Positions 1 through 5,905 of a DNA stretch of 8,854 nt are shown piece after piece. Position 1 is the first letter of the stretch. Each line of letters begins with the position of its first letter. This DNA is from an uncultured Lachnospiraceae bacterium (GTDB taxonomy: Bacteria > Bacillota_A > Clostridia > Lachnospirales > Lachnospiraceae). The stretch covers positions 1-8,854 of the forward strand of contig CATLIP010000098.1 of NCBI GenBank assembly GCA_949957035.1. Reading direction: 5' to 3'. The notes under the pieces were generated by a model. That model did not search any database. It was not told the DNA's origin and worked only from the letters and a program-made list of their open reading frames with translations. The translations under genes and the position numbers were made by a program.

Positions 1-17
1 GGTTACTTTATAGACTT

Positions 18-46
18 ATCATAACACTCTTCCATAATCCCGTCAA
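18..46 (-). promoter_or_regulatory. Divergent sigma-A-type promoter reading out of the left edge
   Basis: On the minus strand a -35 box TTGACG (41-46) is followed by a 17-base spacer and a -10 box TATGAT (18-23). Each box has five of six consensus bases. Transcription would start near base 11 and leave the window at base 1. Diverging from a LacI-type regulator gene, it is probably the promoter of the operon that the regulator controls; that part is inference because the target gene is outside the window. Confidence 0.55.
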
Positions 47-111
47 TCATAAAAAATATCTTTGTGAATCCTATACCATAATCCATATCCAAAATTGTAT
101 ATTCTTCACAA

Positions 112-131
112 AACCGGTTACTTAACCAGTT
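112..131. promoter_or_regulatory. Candidate LacI-family operator pair (AACCGGTT / AACCAGTT)
   Basis: AACCGGTT at 112-119 is a perfect palindrome centred on CG, the arrangement typical of LacI-family operators. A second copy with one change, AACCAGTT, lies at 124-131, its centre 12 bases away. GGTTA-CT-TAACC at 116-127 also forms an inverted repeat across the two. The block GGTTACTT at 116-123 recurs exactly at bases 1-8. The site is upstream of the repressor gene's own promoter, which suggests autoregulation and control of a divergent operon. Assignment to this regulator is inference from position and symmetry. Confidence 0.5.
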
Positions 132-136
132 ATTTA

Positions 137-165
137 TTGTTCTTTTTCTTGATTTTTGTTATACT
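137..165 (+). promoter_or_regulatory. Probable promoter of the LacI-family gene
   Basis: A good -10 box TATACT lies at 160-165, with a weak -35 box TTGTTC at 137-142 and a 17-base spacer. Transcription would start near 172, giving a leader of about 34 bases before the ATG at 206. The leader carries a ribosome binding site AAGGAAA at 189-195. The poor -35 match keeps confidence moderate. Confidence 0.45.
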
Positions 166-205
166 AAATACAGAAACTATTTAGATTTAAGGAAATTGAT
201 TTACC

Positions 206-1270
206 ATGGCACAGAAAAAAAACGTAACTTTCAGCGATATAGCAGAATACACACATTTTTCCAAGACGACGATTTCAAGATATTTCAACAATCCAGACTC
301 CCTTACCCTCGAAAATCAGGCAATTATCTCGGACGCCCTTGCCAAGCTGAATTATAAGGAGAATAAGGTCGCCCGTATCCTTGCCAATGGGAAAACCGAA
401 TTCATCGGCATTATTATCCCAAGCCTTTATCTTCACTATTATTCCGAGGTATTGAACCAGATTCTTTCTACCTATGAGACGTTCGGATATAAATTTCTTG
501 TTTTTGTGGGAAATGAAAAGAAAGAGATTGAAAAGCAATACATTCAGGAACTTCTTGCCTATAAGATTGAGGGCTTGATTGTGCTGAGCCATACCATCCC
601 ATCCAAATCTCTGGCAGCGCTCTCCATCCCAATCGTTTCGATTGAGCGGGAGGACGAATTTATCTGCAGCGTCAATACGGACAACTATATGGGGGGCGTA
701 CAGGCCACCGGCCTGCTTGCAGGCCATGGCTGCGACGTCCTGATTCACATTAATTCTCCTACTGAAAAAAATGTTCCTGCATACGGGCGTATTCAGGGAT
801 TTCTGGATTTCTGCAAGGAGCATGGCTTGAAACACCGGATTATCTCCAAGGATTTGAAGGCGAACTATGACTCCATACAGGCAGAGCTTAACGAAATCAT
901 TGACGATCTTGACCGGGACTATGCCGGACAGAAAAAAGGAATCTTTATATCTAATGATACCCACGCAAATATTTTCCTGAACCTGCTGTTCCGCAAGCAT
1001 GGCAAATTTCCTTCCGATTACCTGATCGTGGGCTTCGACAATTCGCCGATTTCACAGGAGGCAGTGGTTCCAATCAGCACCGTCGGACAGCAGATTGACA
1101 AAATTGCCTATGAAGCAGTGAGTCTTTTGGTAGAGCAGATGAATGAACGCAAAAAGAGGAAACCTGTGCCCTTAGACGAGCCGATTCATAAGATTATCCC
1201 GCCCGTCCTTATACGGCGGGAGACGACGGAGCGGCCGCATCCATCTTATCACAAAGGATTGCCTAAATAG
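206..1270 (+). CDS. LacI-family transcriptional repressor
   Basis: This is a 354-residue DNA-binding regulator of the LacI/GalR family, which usually represses sugar uptake and breakdown genes until a sugar ligand releases it. Residues 8-27 form the N-terminal helix-turn-helix (TFSDIAEYTHFSKTTISRY), followed by the hinge around 50-63 (ARILANGKT) and the start of the sugar-binding core (FIGIIIP, 67-72). The core follows the periplasmic-binding-protein fold pattern, including SIPIVSIER near 140-148 and IVGFDNS at 274-280. Length is normal for the family. The ATG is preceded by AAGGAAA about ten bases upstream. Symmetric AACCGGTT sites lie just upstream, and a divergent promoter points away, so autoregulation plus control of a divergent operon is likely. 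The ligand cannot be read from the sequence. A strong hairpin terminator follows the stop codon. Confidence 0.95.
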   Translation: MAQKKNVTFSDIAEYTHFSKTTISRYFNNPDSLTLENQAIISDALAKLNYKENKVARILANGKTEFIGIIIPSLYLHYYSEVLNQILSTYETFGYKFLVFVGNEKKEIEKQYIQELLAYKIEGLIVLSHTIPSKSLAALSIPIVSIEREDEFICSVNTDNYMGGVQATGLLAGHGCDVLIHINSPTEKNVPAYGRIQGFLDFCKEHGLKHRIISKDLKANYDSIQAELNEIIDDLDRDYAGQKKGIFISNDTHANIFLNLLFRKHGKFPSDYLIVGFDNSPISQEAVVPISTVGQQIDKIAYEAVSLLVEQMNERKKRKPVPLDEPIHKIIPPVLIRRETTERPHPSYHKGLPK

Positions 1271-1274
1271 AACA

Positions 1275-1340
1275 AAAGGGGCGTCGGAAAATCTTGTGAA
1301 AACCTCATTTTCCGACAACCCCTTTCTCTTCTTTTGTATT
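1275..1340. terminator. Strong, probably bidirectional, rho-independent terminator
   Basis: The left arm at 1275-1292 (AAAGGGG, then GTCGGAAAAT) pairs with the right arm at 1307-1325 (ATTTTCCGAC, then CCCCTTT), broken only by a small internal mismatch and bulge. On the + strand a T-rich run follows (to about 1340). On the minus strand the continuation CTTTTGTTCTATTT is also T-rich. It therefore can stop both the LacI gene and the converging GNAT gene, whose stop codon is at 1345. Confidence 0.87.
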
Positions 1341-1344
1341 CAAA

Positions 1345-1866
1345 CTATATTTCTCGCTTAACTACATAACGGTCATGAGGCATATCCACTCCCCGGTAGT
1401 GTTTCGTCCATCTATCTGCCGCAGCCATGCCATTTTTGACGGCAACATTCTGAGAAGCCGTATTCGTATCCCTGATGATTGAGCAGACCTCTTTCGCATC
1501 CAGTTTCTCAAACGCATATTTTTTACAGGCTCTTGCGGCTTCTATGGCATAGCCGTTATGCCAGTACAGACGTTGGAAGAGATATCCGATTTCAAGAGCT
1601 TGCGTTTCTTTCCATGGCTGCATCGTAAGCCCGCATTGCCCAATCATCTCATTCGTTTCCTTCAAAATGACTGCCCATAGGCCGAATCCCCATTTTTGAT
1701 AACGCGCAATCTGCCGGTCCAGCCACTCCTGAACTTCCTCATCGCTAAATGCCCCTTCGTAGGCATACATCGCTTTTTCGTCTTGTAATATTTTGCACAA
1801 AGAGCCGAAATCATTCTGGTTCATTTCTCTTAAATACAATCTCTCTGTTTCAAGTATCATCTTCAT
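1345..1866 (-). CDS. GNAT-family N-acetyltransferase (RimJ/RimL type)
   Basis: This 173-residue protein belongs to the GNAT acyltransferases, which move an acetyl group from acetyl-CoA to an amine. The opening ILETERLYLREM (residues 4-15) is the classic first strand of the RimJ/RimL branch. Residues 92-111 (EIGYLF...WHNGYAIEA) form the acetyl-CoA-binding loop and helix, and 136-147 (TASQNVAVKNGM) matches the usual C-terminal N-xx-S-xx-V-xxK-xGM segment. The coordinates give the longest frame. An ATG two codons later (at 1860) fits better, because AGGGCGG lies only about three bases before the first ATG but nine before the second. The gene starts 47 bases after the stop of the 454-residue gene on the same strand and may be co-transcribed with it. 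The substrate is unknown; small molecules, peptides or ribosomal proteins are all possible. Confidence 0.93.
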   Translation of the reverse strand: MKMILETERLYLREMNQNDFGSLCKILQDEKAMYAYEGAFSDEEVQEWLDRQIARYQKWGFGLWAVILKETNEMIGQCGLTMQPWKETQALEIGYLFQRLYWHNGYAIEAARACKKYAFEKLDAKEVCSIIRDTNTASQNVAVKNGMAAADRWTKHYRGVDMPHDRYVVKREI

Positions 1867-1913
1867 TTACCGCCCTATCTGCCATTTTACAACAGCCCCT
1901 TAACAATCCAATT

Positions 1914-3278
1914 TCAAGACTGATAGGACGCATAAACAAGATTACGGTTAATATGGCTAGTCCTTACCAGCCCGCCTATCCATGATTTCTCGTTTACAAG
2001 CGCCTGATTCTCATCAAGAGATTGATCCAGCGCATCCATGAACTTCTCCATAAACGGCTCGTATGTCTTATGAAGCATATCCGCTAATTTACTGCTGATA
2101 TCTGCGCTTTCAATCTTCCTTTGCTCAGCAACTCTCTGATTCGCCAAAAATGCCCCTAACTCGGAATCGCTCTTCGATGTATTCCATACCATGTCCGGTC
2201 GTTTCAACTGCCCAGAAAGCGATTTTGCATAGACTCCGGCAAAAGATAAATCCTTGATATCATATAGCGCCTGCTCATTGGATTCCTGTTTTCCGAATTC
2301 CTGCCCTTCCTTAGATGCCAAGAAGCTTTCCCTCAGCCGCGCCGCCATATATGCATCGTCCTGTTTCAGCCATTGATCCGAGGAGCCGTCTAATTGAATA
2401 TTCTCAGGGGCAAACTGTAATTCATGCCCTGCGGGCGGGTGGACTTCGTCCATTAAGGCATAAAGCTCAGTTTGCGCCAGATGCTCTTCATAAGCAGCGG
2501 CTTTCTTATCTATCATTGCCAAAACACTGCTTCTCATCTCTTCCGAAACGCCCGTCTGTCCCAGGCTCTCATAAAACTTCCCTATGGTGTCTCCATAGGA
2601 ATCCGCCATCCGCTCTTTTTCTTTGGAGTAAATCTCCTCCAGCTTTTGCATTTCCTGCTTTTGCTCGTCGCCAGTGTATTGTTTCTCAATCCTGTCCTTC
2701 AAAACTGCATACCGTGAGGCGAGAAAATCCGCTTTTGTTTCAAGGCGTTCAATATTGTCAAACCCAACGTTCATCTGAACAAAATCCGATTCTACGCCGC
2801 GCCAGTCTATCTCGTCGCCTAATCCCTTTTCATTTAATTCCTGACGAAAACGCTCCAATTCAGCTTCACTTACCTGGCTTGCCAGACAAATTCCTGCCGG
2901 TTTTGAGGAATCCCATACAAATTTATCGCCTTCAATACGTCCATTGATACGAAACTGTTTCATATACTGATCCAATAAAGCGTCTTTTTCCGTATACGAA
3001 GTGCGTTCCGACGGGGGAATCATTTCATACGTGCGCAGTCTTTCGTCCGGGAGGACATAGGTATATTCAATAGGCTCGATTACGCGCATACTATTTCCGT
3101 TCGGTCTATATATGCCAGATTCACATTTGTTTTGTGCAGTACCGGAACTTATCATCACAGTATCCCGTCGAGTAAATGACTGATTCCATTTTAAAAATGT
3201 GGAATTCTGATTCCTTCCTGAATGGTTTAAACCTATCCGGTTCAGGTAGCTATTGCTTCCTATTTTTCCAATATACAT
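1914..3278 (-). CDS. Uncharacterised 454-residue protein, mostly helical
   Basis: I do not recognise this protein. From the ATG at 3278 it has 454 residues, no signal peptide and no membrane segment, so it is probably cytoplasmic unless exported by a non-Sec route. The N-terminal ~65 residues are polar, rich in Asn, Ser and Arg, with TRRDTVMISSGTA at 36-48. The rest is charged and largely helical, with a Lys/Glu-rich, coiled-coil-like stretch near 185-230. Two segments resemble each other: GDKFVWDSSKPAG (117-129) and RPDMVWNTSKSDS (360-372). The start is decided by a near-perfect ribosome binding site, AGGAGGTG, seven bases before this ATG; an upstream GTG in frame has none. It follows sdaAA by 58 bases with no visible terminator between them, so read-through is possible, but its function need not be linked to serine. 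Confidence 0.85.
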   Translation of the reverse strand: MYIGKIGSNSYLNRIGLNHSGRNQNSTFLKWNQSFTRRDTVMISSGTAQNKCESGIYRPNGNSMRVIEPIEYTYVLPDERLRTYEMIPPSERTSYTEKDALLDQYMKQFRINGRIEGDKFVWDSSKPAGICLASQVSEAELERFRQELNEKGLGDEIDWRGVESDFVQMNVGFDNIERLETKADFLASRYAVLKDRIEKQYTGDEQKQEMQKLEEIYSKEKERMADSYGDTIGKFYESLGQTGVSEEMRSSVLAMIDKKAAAYEEHLAQTELYALMDEVHPPAGHELQFAPENIQLDGSSDQWLKQDDAYMAARLRESFLASKEGQEFGKQESNEQALYDIKDLSFAGVYAKSLSGQLKRPDMVWNTSKSDSELGAFLANQRVAEQRKIESADISSKLADMLHKTYEPFMEKFMDALDQSLDENQALVNEKSWIGGLVRTSHINRNLVYASYQS

Positions 3279-3283
3279 TCCAT

Positions 3284-3291
3284 CACCTCCT
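3284..3291 (-). promoter_or_regulatory. Start-deciding ribosome binding site of the 454-residue gene
   Basis: On the minus strand AGGAGGTG matches the 16S rRNA 3' end almost completely. It sits seven bases before the ATG at 3278. The longer frame reaching 3326 would start with GTG and has no properly spaced site, so 3278 is preferred. Confidence 0.85.
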
Positions 3292-3336
3292 GCTATATAC
3301 AAAACATGGAAGTCAAAGTCCAACACCCCCTAAGTT

Positions 3337-4206
3337 TTACATATTCATCCTCTCAACAATCTCTGCCGCCTTCGCGCTTCCTGCCACGCCGCCGTAACCG
3401 GTCTCCCGCAGGCTCACGTCCATCTTGTCGCCCACTTCCTTCATGGCGTCAATCACCTGATCCACCGGAATCTGACTCTCAATCCCTGCCAACGCCATAT
3501 CTGCCGCCGCAATCGCATTGAAAGCGCCTCCTACATTCCTCTTCACACACGGAACTTCCACCAATCCGCCCACAGGGTCGCAGACAAGCCCCATCAGATT
3601 CTTGAGCGCCATTGCGCAGGCATGGCCAATCTTTGCCGTATCTCCGCCCTTAACATGGCAGATTGCGGATGCAGCCATACCGGAACCAGAACCGATCTCC
3701 GCCTGACAGCCGCCGGATGCCCCCGCAAGATAGGCGCGATTAGCGATAATCTGTCCGATTCCCGCCGCCACATACATCGCCTCTATCATCTTCTCCTCCG
3801 GCACGTCATACTCCCTGTAATATGTGACCAGGACCGCCGGCATCACGCCGCACGCCCCCGCTGTCGGCGCGGCGACAATCCGCTTCATACAGGCATTGTT
3901 GCATCCCATCTTCAGCGCATTGCTCATGACCTTCGCCATGAAATCCCCGCACAATGTATCTTTCGCCTCCCGGTAGGCGTCCATCAGTCCCCCTTCTCTT
4001 CCTACCATCCGGCTCCTGGACATCAGTTCCGGGTCATAGGCGTCAAGTCCGTCTAACATCGCCTGCCACATACGCTTCATTTCTTTCCAGGAATCTTCCT
4101 CCGTGACTCCCCGCTCATCGGCGTCTTCTAACTGAACCGCCTTCCAGAATTCGATTCCTTCCTTCTCGCACCTTAACTGTGCCTCTTCCATCGATTGATA
4201 AGACAT
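3337..4206 (-). CDS. sdaAA: L-serine dehydratase, iron-sulfur-dependent, alpha subunit
   Basis: This is the catalytic subunit that converts L-serine to pyruvate and ammonia using an oxygen-sensitive [4Fe-4S] cluster instead of pyridoxal phosphate. The 289-residue length is normal. Family signatures are clear: VAAPTAGACGVMPA (111-124), SGGCQAEIGSGSGMAAS (164-180) and GLVCDPVGGLVEVPC (206-220). Cys167, Cys209 and Cys220 are the likely cluster ligands; their spacing (42, then 11) equals that of the cluster cysteines I recall for the Legionella enzyme. The conserved C-terminal ETGYGGVAGS (268-277) is present. It follows the beta-subunit gene by 31 bases and forms an operon with it. The start is a little odd: AAGGAG lies only two bases before this ATG and an alternative AGAGAGG lies 13 bases away, so initiation may depend on coupling to upstream translation. 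Confidence 0.97.
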   Translation of the reverse strand: MSYQSMEEAQLRCEKEGIEFWKAVQLEDADERGVTEEDSWKEMKRMWQAMLDGLDAYDPELMSRSRMVGREGGLMDAYREAKDTLCGDFMAKVMSNALKMGCNNACMKRIVAAPTAGACGVMPAVLVTYYREYDVPEEKMIEAMYVAAGIGQIIANRAYLAGASGGCQAEIGSGSGMAASAICHVKGGDTAKIGHACAMALKNLMGLVCDPVGGLVEVPCVKRNVGGAFNAIAAADMALAGIESQIPVDQVIDAMKEVGDKMDVSLRETGYGGVAGSAKAAEIVERMNM

Positions 4207-4237
4207 AACTCCTTGTTATCCTCTCTTTCCACAAATA

Positions 4238-4900
4238 CTAATTCGCAATCAGGAACTTCACCCTGATAATTCCTTTCTTGCTTTCCAGTTCCTCCATTGC
4301 CTCCTTAGGTACGATCTGATCCGTCTCGACTACCATAATCGCAGAGCCGCCCCGCTTGTCGCGGAACACCTGCATCGTTGCAATGTTAATCTGTGCATTG
4401 GCAAGCGCGGACGCCACCTCCTTAATCCGTCCCGGTTCGTCCACGTTCCGGATAATCAAAGTGTTGCTCTCCCCGCTGAAACTCACATCCAGCCCGTCCA
4501 GCTTACATACTCTGATGCGGCCTCCTCCAATGGAATACGCCTGAATCTTCATGGGCTTCACACCCTCCGCCTCCATACAGACCAGCGCGGTGTTCGGGTG
4601 AGCCTCTTTGATTTCCTTCGATTCAATGGTAAACTCCATTCCTTCTTCTTTTGCGACCTCAAAACTGTCCGGAATCCTCATGTCGTCCGGCTTCATGCCC
4701 AGCAGTCCCGCAATCAGCGCCCGGTCTGTCCCATGTCCCTTTCCTGTCGCCGCGAATGAGCCATGCAGATACACCGCCGCCTTCTCGGGCTGTCTGCCGA
4801 AGAGCTGTCTGGCTACCATCCCGATTCTTGCCGCTCCTGCTGTGTGGGAGCTTGACGGCCCTACCATGACCGGTCCTAAGATGTCAAATATACTTCCCAT
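4238..4900 (-). CDS. sdaAB: L-serine dehydratase, iron-sulfur-dependent, beta subunit with ACT domain
   Basis: This is the partner of the alpha subunit in the two-chain (Bacillus/Clostridia type) serine dehydratase. Residues 1-145 form the beta domain, with GPSSSHTAGAARIG (14-27), HGSFAATGKGHGTD (46-59), HPNTA (101-105) and SIGGGRI (123-129). Residues ~147-219 form an ACT domain, opening with NTLIIRNVDEPGRI and continuing NIATMQVFRDKRGG. ACT domains commonly bind amino acids, and in this family the ligand is thought to be serine. At 220 residues the length is normal. It is first in the operon, with the ribosome binding site AGAGGAAG before the ATG and a strong promoter about 45 bases upstream. 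The PIN-toxin gene ends only 42 bases beyond that promoter on the same strand. Confidence 0.97.
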   Translation of the reverse strand: MGSIFDILGPVMVGPSSSHTAGAARIGMVARQLFGRQPEKAAVYLHGSFAATGKGHGTDRALIAGLLGMKPDDMRIPDSFEVAKEEGMEFTIESKEIKEAHPNTALVCMEAEGVKPMKIQAYSIGGGRIRVCKLDGLDVSFSGESNTLIIRNVDEPGRIKEVASALANAQINIATMQVFRDKRGGSAIMVVETDQIVPKEAMEELESKKGIIRVKFLIAN

Positions 4901-4943
4901 TTTTTCTTCCTCTTTCTTTCTTATTTTGACATGTTTTTCTTTT

Positions 4944-4972
4944 ATTATACTTGAAACGAATGGCGTTTACAA
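4944..4972 (-). promoter_or_regulatory. Promoter of the sdaAB-sdaAA operon
   Basis: On the minus strand TTGTAA (4967-4972) is followed by a 17-base spacer and a perfect TATAAT (4944-4949). The predicted start near 4937 leaves a leader of about 36 bases that contains AGAGGAAG before the sdaAB ATG. No riboswitch-like fold or clear operator is seen in the leader. Confidence 0.8.
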
Positions 4973-5013
4973 TCATCAATTCACAGCAGGAATTTATTCT
5001 TTGATTTCCACAA

Positions 5014-5433
5014 CTATAGATTCAGACATTTTTGTATAAATGCTTCCGGCTCAATAATCTTAATTCTAGAACCCTTGAAATCTTTAGGATTTCTAGTAAC
5101 AATATAATCTGTATCATATTTCAAAGCACACTGCATCTGGAGAGCATCCTCAAAATCCTCAAATCCGTCGTCTTTTAATGCCTCCATGATTTTAATTGAA
5201 TCAATCTCTACTACTTCAAAAAGTGTACAAAGTTCTTTTAAAAGTTCTTTACGTTCATGAATCGTAAACTGTTTACGAAGAATATAAAATAAATTTGGTA
5301 CTGTATGAGCTGCAATACACCCATCAATCGTCTCTTCAGCACAGGCATTGATTATTATTTCCCCTAATTTCCTGTAAGGTTCTCGTTCCGATAAATAATC
5401 TATTAAAATATTGGTATCAACCAAGATTCTCAT
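5014..5433 (-). CDS. PIN-domain ribonuclease toxin (VapC-like)
   Basis: A 139-residue PIN-domain protein, the nuclease half of a type II toxin-antitoxin pair; such toxins cut RNA with a metal bound by clustered acidic residues. The N-terminal RILVDTNILIDYL holds Asp6 and Asn8. The C-terminal core FEDFEDALQ (91-99) holds Asp93, Glu95 and Asp96, and IVTRNPKDF (111-119) gives Asn115 and Asp118. This layout, with Asn-Leu-Phe-Tyr at 47-50 rather than a second Glu, resembles the PIN_3 branch of Pfam. The start at 5433 is preferred over a frame opening at 5451 because GGAGG lies seven bases upstream and the protein then begins at the usual MRILVDTN. It overlaps the antitoxin gene by 17 bases, implying coupled translation. 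The RNA target is unknown. Confidence 0.92.
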   Translation of the reverse strand: MRILVDTNILIDYLSEREPYRKLGEIIINACAEETIDGCIAAHTVPNLFYILRKQFTIHERKELLKELCTLFEVVEIDSIKIMEALKDDGFEDFEDALQMQCALKYDTDYIVTRNPKDFKGSRIKIIEPEAFIQKCLNL

Positions 5434-5653
5434 ATCGTTCCCTCCGAGCATCTGCTAGCTCTTTCTTGTAATCAAAATCTTCCGGCAATCTGCCGCTAAA
5501 TTTTTGCAGGCTTCTCAATGCTTCTTTTTTGTCTTGCGGCTTGGAATTTACGCCTAATCCTTCCAAACCTTCCATAATTTTGACAAGGTATACGACCTTT
5601 TCATCCGGAAGAGTTTGAAGCATTTGAAATGCTTTTTCTTTTACAGGCGTCAT
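5417..5653 (-). CDS. Antitoxin partner of the PIN toxin (VapB-like)
   Basis: This 78-residue acidic/basic protein immediately precedes and overlaps the PIN toxin gene, the standard antitoxin position. The N-terminal half (KEKAFQMLQTLPDEKVVYLVKIMEGL, split here by function: helix 5-14, PDEK at 16-19, helix 20-30) looks like a small helical dimerisation domain. The C-terminal part is a charged linker plus LPEDFDYKKEL (56-66) and ARRERYEN (69-76), a tail typical of antitoxins that wrap around the toxin. The DNA-binding fold type cannot be named with certainty. The ribosome binding site AAAGGAGAGG lies upstream of the ATG. Such pairs usually repress their own promoter, but I found no convincing operator. 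Confidence 0.82.
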   Translation of the reverse strand: MTPVKEKAFQMLQTLPDEKVVYLVKIMEGLEGLGVNSKPQDKKEALRSLQKFSGRLPEDFDYKKELADARRERYENLG

Positions 5654-5744
5654 AATAGACCTCTCCTTTCTAAAATTAAATAATCTTTCACACTACTCTC
5701 CCTTTAATATAGCTTATTTATTTTGATTTGTATACCAGAACCCA

Positions 5745-5882
5745 TTATACTTTTTCTCCATTCTGACAATACAGCATAAAATCTGGTTTGAAGTGGGGTG
5801 GCAGATTATAGGAATGAATTTTCAAATACGCTCCAATAGCACATCCGTCACATTCCCGGCATACAATGCAGTAACTAATATT
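5745..5882 (-). pseudogene. Protein-like, cysteine-rich reading frame without a start codon (possible gene remnant)
   Basis: Most of this stretch is not in any annotated gene. Read on the minus strand from about 5882 to a TAA at 5745-5747, it gives about 45 residues that look like real protein. They contain a C-x2-C-x2-C-x2-C run (CIVCRECDGC), then GAYLKIHSYNLPPHF and KPDFMLYCQNGEKV. No ATG, GTG or TTG begins the frame; an in-frame stop lies just upstream, near the start of the divergent DUF4474 gene. It may be the C-terminal remnant of a lost metal-binding protein, a small gene with an unusual start, or chance. I cannot name a family. No clear terminator follows it. Confidence 0.3.
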
Positions 5883-5885
5883 AGT
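5874..5885. promoter_or_regulatory. Perfect 12-base palindrome before the DUF4474 gene
   Basis: ACTAATATTAGT is identical to its own reverse complement. It ends eight bases before the AAGGAG ribosome binding site of the DUF4474 gene (5894-5899), a position where a bound repressor would block transcription. No convincing -35/-10 pair was found here; a TACAAT at 5862-5867 lacks a good -35 box. AT-rich palindromes of this size can occur by chance. Confidence 0.3.
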
Positions 5886-5905
5886 ATGAAAGAAAGGAGC
5901 CGATT

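Noticed and set aside
275..1000. A 241-codon open frame on the minus strand inside the LacI gene.
   Set aside because: It lies wholly antisense to a clear LacI-family gene, has no ribosome binding site and its translation has no family features.
1884..1911. A minus-strand TTGGAT/TAAAAT pair with a 16-base spacer before the GNAT gene.
   Set aside because: The predicted start would fall at the ribosome binding site, and the match is weak; co-transcription with the upstream gene is as likely.
2315..2947. A 210-codon + strand open frame inside the 454-residue gene.
   Set aside because: Its Pro/Ser/Arg/His-rich product is typical of antisense readings, and the minus-strand frame has an excellent ribosome binding site.
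3279..3326. A longer start (GTG at 3326) for the 454-residue protein, and a promoter-like TTGGAC/TATATA pair just upstream of its ribosome binding site.
   Set aside because: The GTG has no spaced ribosome binding site. The promoter-like pair would start transcription within the AGGAGG itself, leaving no usable leader.
5434..5451. An upstream start at 5451 for the PIN toxin.
   Set aside because: It would add six residues before the standard MRILVDTN opening, while the ATG at 5433 has GGAGG at ideal spacing.
5744..5769. A minus-strand TTGTCA ... TATAAT pair that might drive the toxin-antitoxin genes.
   Set aside because: Both boxes are good but the spacer is only 14 bases, well below the normal 16-18, so it was not listed as a promoter.
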